Shown here: one piece after another, positions 1-10,454 of the stretch
Layout: every line of letters starts with the position of its first letter
How positions within the stretch are numbered: the stretch's first letter is position 1
NCBI GenBank assembly: GCA_963822825.1
Contig: CAWGIW010000025.1
Coordinates: forward strand, 310,001 to 374,000
Direction of reading: 5' to 3'
Length of the DNA stretch: 64,000 nucleotides
Origin: JAWWPY01 sp963822825
Lineage (GTDB): Bacteria; Actinomycetota; Actinomycetes; Streptosporangiales; Streptosporangiaceae
Notes under the pieces: generated by a model
Databases searched by the model: none
What the model was told of the DNA's origin: nothing
The model's input: only the letters and a program-made list of their open reading frames with translations
Made by a program: the position numbers and the translations under genes

Positions 1-11
1 GATGAACGCCC

Positions 12-887
12 ATGAGTGCACGGTTTGACTGTTCCGACACGGCCGGGCGCGCCCTCGGCATCGACGAGGCGGCGGCGGCGCTGCGCCGGGGCGAACTGGT
101 CGTGCTGCCGACCGACACGGTGTACGGCGTGGCGGCGGACGCGTTCCACCCGGACGCCGTCGCGGGACTGCTGGCGGCGAAGGGCCGGGGCCGGGAGTCG
201 CCGCCCCCGGTACTCGTCGGGACCGTCCGGGCCGCAGCCGCCCTCGTTGAAGATTTTGGTACTGCGGGTGAGGACCTGATCGACCAGTTCTGGCCGGGTG
301 GGCTCACCTTGGTCTGCCGGGCCCGGCCGTCGCTGGTCTGGGATCTCGGCGACACCAAGGGCACGGTCGCGATCCGGATGCCCTTGCACCCGGTCGCTCT
401 CGACCTGCTCAAGCTGACCGGCCCGCTCGCGGTGAGTAGCGCGAACCGCTCCGGCGAGCCATCGGCCACCACGGCGGCGGAGGCGGAGGCGCAACTCGGC
501 GCCGCAGTCGCGGTCTACCTGGACGGCGGGGCATGCCCACGCGACGTGTCCTCCACGATCGTCAACCTGACCGGGACGGTGCCGCGGCTGCTCCGGGCCG
601 GGGCGGTGCCCATCGAGCAACTTCGTGACGTGATCGCGCTGGCCGTGGCGCCCGAGGCCGATGAGAGAGTGTTCAGCGCGGACGAAAGAGCCTCCAGGCT
701 TATTCAGGAAGCGTTCGGGGCACCCGAGGAAGCGCCCGCGGCCGATGCGGAGGCGCCCGCGGCCGATGCGGAAGCGCCTGCGGCCGATGCGGAAGCGCCT
801 GCGGCCGATGCGGAAGCGCCTGCGGCCGATGCGGAAGCGCCTGCGGCCGATGCGGAAGCGCCTGTCGACGAGGACGCATCCGGGTGA
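12..887 (+). CDS. sua5: L-threonylcarbamoyladenylate synthase (Sua5/YrdC family)
   Basis: Makes threonylcarbamoyl-AMP from threonine, bicarbonate and ATP, the first step of tRNA t6A modification in the cytoplasm. The YrdC fold spans about residues 15-205: an early LPTDTVYGVAADA stretch binds substrate and SSANRSGEPSATTA forms the conserved Ser/Asn site. The usual KxRP loop reads AAKGRGRESPPPVLV, a slightly divergent version. A Sua5 C-terminal domain is absent. Instead the protein ends in an acidic, Pro/Ala-rich tail in which the heptad EAPAADA is repeated about six times (21-nt DNA repeat, roughly 731-870). The tail is probably disordered. The gene precedes a WecA-like transferase and the atp operon, as in other actinobacteria. 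The ATG at 12 is the first start in the window. Family identity is clear; the tail's role is unknown. Confidence 0.93.
   Translation: MSARFDCSDTAGRALGIDEAAAALRRGELVVLPTDTVYGVAADAFHPDAVAGLLAAKGRGRESPPPVLVGTVRAAAALVEDFGTAGEDLIDQFWPGGLTLVCRARPSLVWDLGDTKGTVAIRMPLHPVALDLLKLTGPLAVSSANRSGEPSATTAAEAEAQLGAAVAVYLDGGACPRDVSSTIVNLTGTVPRLLRAGAVPIEQLRDVIALAVAPEADERVFSADERASRLIQEAFGAPEEAPAADAEAPAADAEAPAADAEAPAADAEAPAADAEAPAADAEAPVDEDASG
731..870 (+). repeat. 21-bp in-frame tandem repeat encoding EAPAADA, about six copies
   Basis: Near-identical 21-nt units at the 3' end of sua5 encode a seven-residue acidic repeat. The unit length is a multiple of three, so copy-number change keeps the frame. Confidence 0.9.
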
Positions 888-990
888 CGGCGACACGTAC
901 CGGACGGGGGCCGCGCAGTCGGCGAGTGCTCTACAGTGACAGGTAATGCAGATGTCGCACGCGGCGCCCACTCGGGCCTGGTGACCTGGT

Positions 991-2454
991 ATGCGTGAGT
1001 ATGGCCTCACGCTGCTGGTCGCGGCTGCCGTCACTTATCTGCTGACCCCCCTGGTGCGCCGTTTCGCCATCGCGGTCGGCGCCAGGCACGCGACCCGCGA
1101 CCGGGACGTGCACACCGAGCCGACGCCGCTGCTCGGCGGGCTCGCCATGTACGGCGGCTTGGCCGCCGGGCTGCTCGTCGCCTACCGGCTGACCCACCTG
1201 AGCACGGTGTTCGTGGGGACCAGGGTGGCCAGCGGGCTGCTGCTGGCCGGCGGCCTGATCGTGGTCATCGGCTTTGTGGACGATCGGTGGGGGATGGGCG
1301 CCCTCAGCAAGCTCGCTGGCCAGGTGGCCGCGGGCGTCATCCTGGTCTGGAGCGGCGCCGTGGTGGCCTGGCTGCCGGGACCAGGAAGAGCAATATTCGT
1401 GCTTGATGGCAACGAGCAGACGGCGGTGACCATCCTGGTCGTCGTCGTGACCATCAACGCGGTCAACTTCATCGATGGGCTGGACGGCCTGGCGGCCGGG
1501 GTCGTCGCGATCGGCGCGGCGGCGTTCTTCCTCTACTACTACACGCTGACCAAGCGCCTGGGGCTGGGCGAGCTGACCGGCCCGGCGCTATCGTCCGCCG
1601 TGCTGGCCGGCGTGTGCGTAGGGTTCCTGCCGCACAACTTCTACCCGGCCAGGATCTTCATGGGCGACACCGGGGCGATGCTGCTCGGGCTGCTGCTCGC
1701 CTATGCGCCCATCACCAGCCTCGCCCAGCTCGACCCGAACAGCCTGACCAGTTCGGCGGCCTACGGCGGGGGCACCGTCAACCGGTTCCCCGAGGTCCTG
1801 CCGCTCCTGCTGCCCGCCGCCGTCCTGCTGATCCCCTACGCGGACCTGGTTCTCGCCGTGATCCGCCGGATGCGCGCGGGCCAGTCCCCGTTCGCGGCGG
1901 ACAAGAAGCACCTGCACCACCGACTGCTGGACATCGGGCATTCGCAGCGCGCCAGCGTGATGATCGTGTATCTCTGGGCGGCGCTGTTCTCGGGCACCGT
2001 CGTGCTGCTGTCGATCATGCGGACCAAGCTGCCCGTGCTGGCCGCCGTCACCGTTATCGCCGTGCTGGCCCTGCTGCTGGTCTCGATGCCTGGGCTCCGG
2101 CCGTGGGCCAGGCGCGGCCGTTCGACCCGCGTGATCGCGTCAATGCCATCCCCCGCGGCCCGGGGTCAGGCGGCCCGGGGTCAGGCGGCCCGGGGTCAAG
2201 CGGCCCGGGGTCAAGCGGCCCCAGGCCAGCCAGTGCCGGTACACCCAGTAACCGGCCAGTCGGCGCCGGGCCAGACCGTGCCGGTACTCCCGGTCCGGAC
2301 GCCGTCGCCGTCTGCGCCGTTTCCATCAGCACCGGCCCGGGCGCTGCCGGAGGAGTCAGCGGCGCCCGCCGGATCGGCGCCATCAGCCGGTTTCCCGGCG
2401 GCCGGCCCGGTGCGCGGCCAGGTTCCGCCCGTTTCTGAGTGGCGGCCCCGCTGA
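991..2454 (+). CDS. MraY/WecA-family undecaprenyl-phosphate sugar-1-phosphate transferase
   Basis: Polytopic membrane enzyme of glycosyltransferase family 4 that moves an amino-sugar 1-phosphate, probably GlcNAc-1-P, onto undecaprenyl or decaprenyl phosphate to start a cell-envelope glycan. About ten hydrophobic segments are visible. Diagnostic motifs are present in order: the Asp-rich VDDRWG, NAVNFIDGLDGLAAG, FMGDTGAM and the cytoplasmic KKHLHHRLLDIGHSQR, the His-rich loop typical of WecA/TagO. Its place between sua5 and atpI matches Rv1302 of M. tuberculosis. The final ~110 residues are a low-complexity Pro/Ala/Gly tail containing several ARGQA repeats (15-nt units, about 2155-2225), and the last codons lie inside a 63-bp tandem repeat. 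Substrate is inferred from the family. Confidence 0.92.
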   Translation: MREYGLTLLVAAAVTYLLTPLVRRFAIAVGARHATRDRDVHTEPTPLLGGLAMYGGLAAGLLVAYRLTHLSTVFVGTRVASGLLLAGGLIVVIGFVDDRWGMGALSKLAGQVAAGVILVWSGAVVAWLPGPGRAIFVLDGNEQTAVTILVVVVTINAVNFIDGLDGLAAGVVAIGAAAFFLYYYTLTKRLGLGELTGPALSSAVLAGVCVGFLPHNFYPARIFMGDTGAMLLGLLLAYAPITSLAQLDPNSLTSSAAYGGGTVNRFPEVLPLLLPAAVLLIPYADLVLAVIRRMRAGQSPFAADKKHLHHRLLDIGHSQRASVMIVYLWAALFSGTVVLLSIMRTKLPVLAAVTVIAVLALLLVSMPGLRPWARRGRSTRVIASMPSPAARGQAARGQAARGQAARGQAAPGQPVPVHPVTGQSAPGQTVPVLPVRTPSPSAPFPSAPARALPEESAAPAGSAPSAGFPAAGPVRGQVPPVSEWRPR

Positions 2455-2650
2455 CCGTGGCCGGGTGGCCCGGTGCGCGGCCAGGTTCCGCCCGTCTCTG
2501 AGTGGCGGCCCCGCTGACCGTGGCCGGGTGGCCCGGTGTGCGGCCAGGTTCCGCCCGTTTCTGAGTGGCGGCCCCGCTGACCGTGGCCGGGTGGCCCGGT
2601 GCGCGGCCTGGCTCCGCCCGTTTCTGAGTGGGGCCAGCTGACCGTGGCGG
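2404..2650. repeat. 63-bp tandem repeat, four copies, overlapping the end of the WecA-like gene
   Basis: Units begin at 2404, 2467, 2530 and 2593, an exact 63-nt period, each starting ggcccggtg and differing by only a few substitutions. The fourth is truncated after an internal deletion. Copy one contains the last codons and the TGA of the upstream gene, so the later copies are pseudo-copies of a gene end. Confidence 0.93.
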
Positions 2651-2929
2651 GCGGCGGATTGCCCCGTCACAACGTGCTCCGTGACAAGTGTCCCGCGGCT
2701 GCACGTCGCCGTGATTGCCCTGGACGACCCGGGTAAAACGGACGTCAAAGAGCTTGTGATATCTTTCACGAGCAGCCACTCGAGGACGAGTGAGGGGTCC
2801 GTGATAGGTTTCGCTCACCCGGCGGTGCAGCAGTGCCGCCGCCGCGGCGCCGCGGCATGGTGCCACTTGGGCATCGATGCGTCCGCGGGAGTCAGGAAGT
2901 TTCGGTCGAGCTCTCCCGGAGCCTTGTAG
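2651..2929 (+). promoter_or_regulatory. Leader region of the atp operon with a CRP-like site at 2755-2770
   Basis: No gene is supported here. TGTGA-TATCTT-TCACG at 2755-2770 matches the CRP/GlxR consensus TGTGA-N6-TCACA except for the last base. A second GTGA...TCAC pair lies at 2801-2818 but with ten intervening bases. No -35/-10 pair could be assigned with confidence. The region leads into atpI at 2930. Confidence 0.45.
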
Positions 2930-3334
2930 ATGGTGGCGAACTATGCCCGAATCGCCCGGCGATCGGCTGCGGTAGCAGGCGTCGCCGCAGTGCTCATGGT
3001 CGCACTCGGTGCCGGGGTCGGCGGCAGCAAGGGGCTGATCGGGGCCGTGATCGGGGTTGTCGTCGTCGCCCTGTTCTTCGGGATCAGCGTGCTCGCCGTA
3101 GGCCGCGCGGCGCGGGTCAGCCCTCAGGCCATGATGGTCACCGCGATGATCACATATCTCGTGAAGATCCTCGTTCTCCTCTTCCTGGTCGGGCAATTCC
3201 AGGGCTCGGCCGCGTTCAATCCCCAGATCTTCGGCCTGACCGCGATCGTCTGCGTCATCGTCTACAGCGTGGCGCAGGTCATCTGGACCATGCGGTTGAA
3301 GCAGCTGTATGTCGAGCCGGATGGAGAACGGTGA
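2930..3334 (+). CDS. atpI: AtpI-like membrane protein of the ATP synthase operon
   Basis: Small integral membrane protein of 134 residues with about four hydrophobic helices (near residues 15-35, 36-58, 70-88 and 100-120). It sits first in the atp operon, the position of ATP synthase protein I, which is thought to help assemble the c-ring and act in cation handling. The sequence is poorly conserved, so the call rests on length, topology and position. It ends with a short basic-acidic tail. The ATG at 2930 follows 280 bases of leader with a CRP-like site, and the next gene starts about 90 bases downstream of the stop. Confidence 0.75.
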   Translation: MVANYARIARRSAAVAGVAAVLMVALGAGVGGSKGLIGAVIGVVVVALFFGISVLAVGRAARVSPQAMMVTAMITYLVKILVLLFLVGQFQGSAAFNPQIFGLTAIVCVIVYSVAQVIWTMRLKQLYVEPDGER

Positions 3335-3425
3335 CCCGTGGGCCACACTCAGGACCTGCATGGTGTTGTGGCGCGGCCCACGTGCAGCGCGGCGGCCATC
3401 ACCGTCTGGCCCTGGCCGGCCAGTC

Positions 3426-3653
3426 ATGAGCGGGTCCGGCGCACGTCCAGACGGCGCCCGCGGGCCACGGCGTCCCAGCGAGGGTACCGGCTGGTCGGTC
3501 GTGAGCTACCTGATCGGCGGTATGGCACTCTACGGTGGCATCGGCTGGCTGATCGGGCGGTGGACGCATATCGCCGTGCTGCTCCCGGTCGGGATGCTGG
3601 TCGGCATGGGACTGGCGCTCGCGCTGGTCATCCTGAGGTTCACCAGGTCGTGA
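3426..3653 (+). CDS. AtpZ/AtpI-family small membrane protein
   Basis: The ATG at 3426 gives a 75-residue protein: a basic Gly/Arg-rich N-terminus of about 25 residues, then two transmembrane helices (SYLIGGMALYGGIGWLIG and LLPVGMLVGMGLALALVIL). This is the layout of the AtpZ-like F0F1-associated proteins encoded just before atpB. The same frame stays open upstream to 3309 and overlaps atpI, but that part reads as low-quality coding, so the internal start is preferred. A role with AtpI in c-ring assembly or Mg2+/Ca2+ transport is inferred from the family. Confidence 0.7.
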   Translation: MSGSGARPDGARGPRRPSEGTGWSVVSYLIGGMALYGGIGWLIGRWTHIAVLLPVGMLVGMGLALALVILRFTRS

Positions 3654-3743
3654 CGGTCCCGCCGCGGGGCGAAGGTGCGGATCGGCAGCGGGCGAGCGGG
3701 CTGCGACGGAGCGGAGTACGGGTGAGCGGAGTAGGAGCATGCG

Positions 3744-4553
3744 GTGAGTGACGTCCGGGTGATGACGACGGCGAGCGGATGCCACATATTCAGCGGATGC
3801 GGCTATCCAGCGCCGTCGATTAGCGACTTCTATTTCAAGCCGATCTTCACCATCGGCGGGATCGAGATCACCAAGCCGGTGGTGCTCGCGGTCGTGGCCG
3901 CAGCCATTGTGGTGGGCTTTTTCGCCGTCGCGTTCGCTAGGCCAAAGCTGATCCCTCGTGGTGCACAGAACATCGGCGAGATGGGCGTCCTCTTCGTCCG
4001 GGACCAGATACTGCGGCCGCAGCTCGGCAAGAAGGGCGACGGGTATCTGCCGTTCCTTGTTTCCCTGTTCTTCTTCATCTGGATCATGAACATTTTTGGG
4101 ATCATCCCGCTGATTGAGTTCCCGGCCACCTCGAAATTCGCGTTCCCGGTCGCGCTGACCGCGATGGTCTGGGTCACCTACATGACGCTCGGCATAAGGC
4201 ACCAGGGGCCGATGGGTTACTTCAAGAACATGGCGGTTCCCCAGGGCGCGCCCTGGTGGATCCTGCCGCTGCTGAGCCCGATCGAACTGCTCTCCAACAT
4301 CATCGTGCGGCCGTTCACCCTCTCGATCCGGCTGTTCGCCAACATGCTGTCCGGACACCTGCTGTTGCTGGTGTTCGGGCTGGCCTCCTGGTACCTGTTC
4401 AGTGCTTCGATCGGCTTGCTGTTCGCGGCGACCTCGTTCGTCCTGACGATCATCCTGACCGGGCTTGAGGTGCTGATCCAAGCACTCCAGGCGTTCATCT
4501 TCACCACGCTGACCGCGTTCTACTTCGCGGATGCGCTGGAATCAACACACTGA
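3744..4553 (+). CDS. atpB: F0F1 ATP synthase subunit a
   Basis: Membrane stator subunit that forms the two proton half-channels beside the c-ring. The protein has 269 residues and the expected helices. The hallmark SIRLFANMLSGH carries the essential arginine at about residue 196, and the polar positions of the last two helices are kept (GLEVLIQALQAFIFTTLTAFYFADAL). The GTG at 3744 is chosen because the reading frame is good from there; ATG 3762 is an alternative. It is the first structural gene of a complete atpBEFHAGDC order. Confidence 0.97.
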   Translation: MSDVRVMTTASGCHIFSGCGYPAPSISDFYFKPIFTIGGIEITKPVVLAVVAAAIVVGFFAVAFARPKLIPRGAQNIGEMGVLFVRDQILRPQLGKKGDGYLPFLVSLFFFIWIMNIFGIIPLIEFPATSKFAFPVALTAMVWVTYMTLGIRHQGPMGYFKNMAVPQGAPWWILPLLSPIELLSNIIVRPFTLSIRLFANMLSGHLLLLVFGLASWYLFSASIGLLFAATSFVLTIILTGLEVLIQALQAFIFTTLTAFYFADALESTH

Positions 4554-4616
4554 CCGACATCATTCGACAGACCCGGCTTAAAGAAGCGCCGGGCCGGAGA
4601 AAGAGGAAACCGACAT

Positions 4617-4883
4617 ATGCATCCCCTGATTTATCACCTGCTCGCCGCGGGCTCGTCCTCGACGACCACCACGTTCCAAATCAATCACCTCAGCGCGCTG
4701 GTCTACGGCCTCGCGGCCATCGGCCCGGGCATCGGCATCGGCCTGATCTTCGGTCACGCCATTGACGGGATGGCCCGCCAGCCCGAGGCAGCGAGCCTGA
4801 TCACCACGTACATGTGGATCGGCTTCGCGCTGACCGAGTCGCTCGCACTGATCGGCATCGCCGTTCCGTTCTTCATAACCTGA
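4617..4883 (+). CDS. atpE: F0F1 ATP synthase subunit c
   Basis: Proteolipid of the rotor ring, 88 residues, two transmembrane helices. Helix one contains the glycine-rich GPGIGIG packing motif, the polar loop reads ARQPE, and the proton-binding glutamate is about residue 74 in FALTESLALIG. The N-terminus of about 25 residues, Ser/Thr-rich, is slightly longer than in E. coli but usual for actinobacteria. The purine-rich gaaagaggaaacc upstream of ATG 4617 is a good ribosome binding site. In mycobacteria this subunit is the bedaquiline target. Confidence 0.97.
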   Translation: MHPLIYHLLAAGSSSTTTTFQINHLSALVYGLAAIGPGIGIGLIFGHAIDGMARQPEAASLITTYMWIGFALTESLALIGIAVPFFIT

Positions 4884-4908
4884 GACCGAGGCCCGAGAGG
4901 TAGCCCGC

Positions 4909-5460
4909 ATGTTGTACCTGGCGCAGAGCGGAACGCAGAACCCGCTCGTCCCCAATGTGACCGAGCTGATCGTCGGTGCGATCTGTTTCTTCATCGTCTT
5001 CGGCGCGCTCGGCAAGGTGCTGCTGCCGCGGATCACCAAGACGCTTCAGGAGCGCACCGACGCCATTGAAGGCGGCATCCAGCGCGCCGAGGAGGCCCAG
5101 CGCGAGGCCAACCAGGTGCTTGAGCAGTACAAGGAGCAGCTCGCCGAAGCCAGACACGAGGCCGCGCGCCTGCGGGAGCAGGCCAGCGAGCAGGGCGCCC
5201 AGATCATCGCCGAGATGCGGGAGCAGGCCCGGGCCGAGGCCCGGCGACTGGTTGACGCGGCGCAGGCGCAGATCGAGGCCGACCGCCAGCTGGCCATACA
5301 GATGCTCAGGACCGAGGTGGGCACGCTGGCGGTGGACCTGGCCGGCCGGGTGGTGGGTGAGTCGCTGGAGGATGAGGCCAGGCAGCGCCGCATCGTGGAG
5401 CGATTCATGGCCGATCTCGAAAGCCAGCCGAACGGCATCGGCACGCGGGCGGGGTCCTGA
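4909..5460 (+). CDS. atpF: F0F1 ATP synthase subunit b
   Basis: Peripheral stalk subunit, 183 residues. One N-terminal transmembrane helix (about residues 23-42, LIVGAICFFIVFGALGKVLL) is followed by a long charged coiled coil rich in Glu, Ala, Arg and Gln that reaches up to F1. It is separate from delta, unlike the b-delta fusion of mycobacteria. The TGA lies one base before the delta start, so the two are translationally close. Confidence 0.96.
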   Translation: MLYLAQSGTQNPLVPNVTELIVGAICFFIVFGALGKVLLPRITKTLQERTDAIEGGIQRAEEAQREANQVLEQYKEQLAEARHEAARLREQASEQGAQIIAEMREQARAEARRLVDAAQAQIEADRQLAIQMLRTEVGTLAVDLAGRVVGESLEDEARQRRIVERFMADLESQPNGIGTRAGS

Positions 5461-5461
5461 C

Positions 5462-6274
5462 ATGAGGGGCGCCAGCCGGGCCTCGCTGGCCACGGCCAGG
5501 CAGCAGCTCTCCGCTGCCGTGACGTCAGCGGCCGTCGCCCGGACACTGGGGGATGAGCTGTTCGCCGTGGCCGCGCTGCTGGACGCCGAACCCGGACTGC
5601 GCCGCGCGCTGACCGACGGCAGCCGCCCGGCGGACGCCAGGACCGGGCTGGCCCAGGACCTGCTCGGCGGGCGGGTCAGCGAGGCCACCCTCGACCTGGT
5701 CGCGACCCTGGCCGCGGGCCAGTGGGCGGCCCCCGCTGACCTGTCCGAGGCGGCCGAGCAGCTAGCGGTGCTGTCAATCTCGGCCGCGGCCGAGCGCGGC
5801 CATCACCTCGACGACCTGGAGGACCAGTTGTTCAGGTTCGGCCGGGTGGTCGCGGGTGCGCCGGAGCTTCGCACGGTCCTGTCCAATCGCGATGTTCCGG
5901 CGGAGTACAAGCGCGGCCTGCTTGACTCGCTGCTCGAGGGCAAGGCGACCGCGGACGCACGGCGGCTGATCGCCGAGGCGGCCGTGTACCCGAGAGGACG
6001 TAGCCTGGATGCAACCCTGGCTGAGTATGCCCGGCTGGCCGCCCAGTGGCGGGAGCGCCTGATCGCGGTGGCGCGGGTGGCCATCGCGCTCACCGGCGAC
6101 CAGCGCGAGCGGCTGGCCGCCGCCCTGGAGGCCGTCTACGGACATGAGATCCACCTCAATGTGATCATCGATCCGAACCTGGTAGGTGGCATATCCATCC
6201 AGATCGGGGATGAGTTCATCGACGGCAGCGTGGCGAGCCGCCTGGCCGAGCTGCGCCGCCGCCTGGCGGCCTGA
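5462..6274 (+). CDS. atpH: F0F1 ATP synthase subunit delta
   Basis: Stator subunit linking the b stalk to the top of F1. The ATG at 5462, one base after the atpF stop, gives 270 residues, longer than the ~177 of E. coli but the usual size in streptomycete-type actinobacteria. The N-terminal part is a helical bundle. The conserved C-terminal region ends with the typical DPNLVGGISIQIGDEFIDGSVASRLAELRRRL. The frame is open upstream through atpF, but that translation is only a shadow. Confidence 0.95.
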   Translation: MRGASRASLATARQQLSAAVTSAAVARTLGDELFAVAALLDAEPGLRRALTDGSRPADARTGLAQDLLGGRVSEATLDLVATLAAGQWAAPADLSEAAEQLAVLSISAAAERGHHLDDLEDQLFRFGRVVAGAPELRTVLSNRDVPAEYKRGLLDSLLEGKATADARRLIAEAAVYPRGRSLDATLAEYARLAAQWRERLIAVARVAIALTGDQRERLAAALEAVYGHEIHLNVIIDPNLVGGISIQIGDEFIDGSVASRLAELRRRLAA

Positions 6275-6344
6275 TGCCCGGGGTGGCACGGGCCGGCATA
6301 ACCAAAGACCAGCTGCAGAAGATAACGAGAGAGACGCGAGGACC

Positions 6345-8060
<1,716 letters not shown>

Positions 8061-8076
8061 GGCGGGAGCACGCAGC

Positions 8077-8988
8077 ATGGGAGCACAGCTTCGCGCGGTC
8101 AGGCAGCGGATCAGGGGAATCCAGTCCATTGCCAAGATCACGCGTGCTCAGGAGCTGATCGCGGCGTCCCGGATCATCAAGGCGCAGCAGCGGGTGCGCG
8201 ACGCGGCGCCGTACGCGCGAACGCTCACCGAGGCCCTTGAGGCGGTTGTGAGCCGCACGTCGCAGATCGACCACCCGCTGGTCCGCGAGCCGGAGACCGT
8301 GCAGCGGGTCGCGGTGCTCATTCTCACCAGCGATCGCGGGTTCGCCGGCGGCTATAACGCCAACGTCCTGCGGGAGGCCCAGCGCCTGCGGGCGCTGCTG
8401 TCCGAGCAAGGTGTTGAGGCGGTGACCTACGTGGTTGGCCAGCGAGGCATCACCTGGCACCGGTTCCGCGGCCGGGAGATGGCCGAGCAGTGGCACGGGT
8501 TCTCGGAATCTCCCCGGCGCAACAACGCCAGCGATGTCGCCGCCACGCTGGTCGAGGCGTTCGGGCGCCCGGCCGATGAGGGCGGGGTGGACGAGATCCA
8601 TATCGTGTACACCGAGTTCGTGTCCATGCTCACCCAGAACGCCGTCGCGCACCGGATTCTCCCGCTGGAGATCGAGGAGACTACGGAGGAGCCATCCACC
8701 GGGCCGGTGCCGCTGTACGACTTCGAGCCCAGCCCGGAGGACGTTCTGGATGCGATGTTGCCCTGGTACGTCGAGAGCAGGATCTATGCCGCGCTGCTCG
8801 AAAGCGCGGCGTCAGAGATCGCGGCGCGGCGCCGGGCGATGAAATCAGCCACAGACAACGCCAACGACCTGCTTGAGCAGTTCACCCGCGAGGCGAACAA
8901 GGCGCGGCAGGCCGAGATCACCCAGGAAATCAGCGAGATCGTCGGGGGCGCCAACGCGCTGGCCGAGACGCTCGCCGGGAAAGAGTGA
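8077..8988 (+). CDS. atpG: F0F1 ATP synthase subunit gamma
   Basis: Central rotor shaft, 303 residues. The conserved N-terminal helix MGAQLRAVRQRIRGIQSIAKITRAQELIAASRI and the C-terminal MKSATDNANDLLEQFTREANKARQAEITQEISEIVGGANAL helices pair as a coiled coil inside the alpha-beta hexamer, flanking a Rossmann-like middle domain with LTSDRGFAGGYN. It lies between atpA and atpD. Its stop sits eight bases before the preferred atpD start. Confidence 0.97.
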   Translation: MGAQLRAVRQRIRGIQSIAKITRAQELIAASRIIKAQQRVRDAAPYARTLTEALEAVVSRTSQIDHPLVREPETVQRVAVLILTSDRGFAGGYNANVLREAQRLRALLSEQGVEAVTYVVGQRGITWHRFRGREMAEQWHGFSESPRRNNASDVAATLVEAFGRPADEGGVDEIHIVYTEFVSMLTQNAVAHRILPLEIEETTEEPSTGPVPLYDFEPSPEDVLDAMLPWYVESRIYAALLESAASEIAARRRAMKSATDNANDLLEQFTREANKARQAEITQEISEIVGGANALAETLAGKE

Positions 8989-8993
8989 GCATC

Positions 8994-10454
8994 ATGGCCC
9001 AAACAGCAGAGAAGCCCGCTCCCGACAGCGAGGAAGAGACCAGCGCTGGTACCGGCCGCGTCGTGCGGGTGATCGGTCCCGTCGTCGACGTGGAGTTCCC
9101 CGCGGAGGAACTGCCCGGCATCTACAACGCCCTGCACGTGGAGGTGACGCTGGACGACGAGGTGCGGATGCTGACCCTGGAGGTGGAACAGGACATCGGT
9201 GACAACGTAGTCCGCACCATCTCCATGCAGCAGACCGACGGCCTGGTGCGTGGCGCGCCGGTGGCCGACACCGGGGGCCCGATTTCGGTGCCGGTGGGGG
9301 ACATCACCAAGGGTCATGTGTTCAATGTCCTGGGCGACACGCTGGACGTGCCGATCGCGTCCCTCGATGTCACCGAGCGATGGGGGATCCACCGGGACCC
9401 GCCGGCGTTCGACCAGCTTGAGCCGAGAACCGAGATGATGGAGACCGGCATCAAGGTGCTGGACCTGCTCACGCCGTATGTCAAGGGCGGGAAGATCGGC
9501 CTGTTCGGCGGGGCGGGCGTGGGCAAGACGGTGCTCATCCAGGAGATGATCACCCGGGTGGCCAAGAACTTCGGCGGTGTGTCGGTGTTCGCCGGGGTCG
9601 GCGAGCGGACCCGCGAGGGCAACGACCTGTTCATCGAAATGACCGAGTCCAAGGTTATCCAGGACACCGCGCTGGTCTTCGGCCAGATGGACGAGCCGCC
9701 GGGCGTCCGGCTGCGGGTCGGGCTGTCCGCGCTGACCATGGCCGAGTATTTCCGTGACGTGAAGCAGCAGGACGTCCTCCTGTTCATCGACAACATCTTC
9801 CGGTTCACCCAGGCGGGCTCCGAGGTGTCCACGCTGCTCGGCCGGATGCCGTCGGCCGTCGGCTACCAGCCCACCCTGGCCGACGAGATGGGCCAGCTGC
9901 AGGAGCGGATCACGTCCACCAGGGGCCACTCGATCACCTCGATGCAGGCCATCTACGTGCCCGCGGACGACATCACCGACCCGGCACCGCACACCACGTT
10001 CGCGCACTTGGACGCCACCACGGTGCTCTCGCGGGAAATCACCGAAAAGGGCATCTTCCCGGCGGTGGACCCGCTGGACTCCACCTCCCGCATCCTGGAC
10101 GCCAAGTACATCGGCCAGGAGCACTACGAGGTAGCCCGCGAGACGCAGCGGATCCTGCAGCGGTACAAGGAACTGCAGGACATCATCGCCCTGCTGGGCA
10201 TCGATGAGCTGTCCGAGGATGACCAGGTCACCGTCAAGCGAGCGCGGCGGATCGAGCGTTTCCTGTCCCACCCCATGTTCGTCGCCCAGCAGTTCACCGG
10301 GCTGCCCGGCGTGTTCGTGCCGGTGAGCGAGACGATCGCCTCGTTCAAGGCGATCTGCGAGGGCAAGTATGACCAGGTCCCTGAACAGGCGTTCTTCATG
10401 TGCGGCGGGATTGAGGACGTCGAGCGCAAGGCGCAGGAGCTGGAGCGCCAGTGA
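8994..10454 (+). CDS. atpD: F0F1 ATP synthase subunit beta
   Basis: Catalytic F1 subunit. ATG 8994 is preferred over the overlapping GTG 8985 because GGGAAAGAG lies at the right distance; this gives 486 residues. Walker A GGAGVGKT is at about residues 172-179, followed by catalytic VGERTREGND and the Walker B strand DVLLFIDNIFRFTQAGSEVS. The DELSEEDQ-type segment appears as DELSEDDQVTVKRARR. The stop codon lies in the first copy of a 17-bp tandem repeat that fills the space before atpC. Confidence 0.98.
   Translation: MAQTAEKPAPDSEEETSAGTGRVVRVIGPVVDVEFPAEELPGIYNALHVEVTLDDEVRMLTLEVEQDIGDNVVRTISMQQTDGLVRGAPVADTGGPISVPVGDITKGHVFNVLGDTLDVPIASLDVTERWGIHRDPPAFDQLEPRTEMMETGIKVLDLLTPYVKGGKIGLFGGAGVGKTVLIQEMITRVAKNFGGVSVFAGVGERTREGNDLFIEMTESKVIQDTALVFGQMDEPPGVRLRVGLSALTMAEYFRDVKQQDVLLFIDNIFRFTQAGSEVSTLLGRMPSAVGYQPTLADEMGQLQERITSTRGHSITSMQAIYVPADDITDPAPHTTFAHLDATTVLSREITEKGIFPAVDPLDSTSRILDAKYIGQEHYEVARETQRILQRYKELQDIIALLGIDELSEDDQVTVKRARRIERFLSHPMFVAQQFTGLPGVFVPVSETIASFKAICEGKYDQVPEQAFFMCGGIEDVERKAQELERQ

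Noticed and set aside
2054..3427. 457-codon minus frame through the 63-bp repeats
   Set aside because: Kept open by the 63-bp period (a multiple of three); translation is repetitive and unlike any family.
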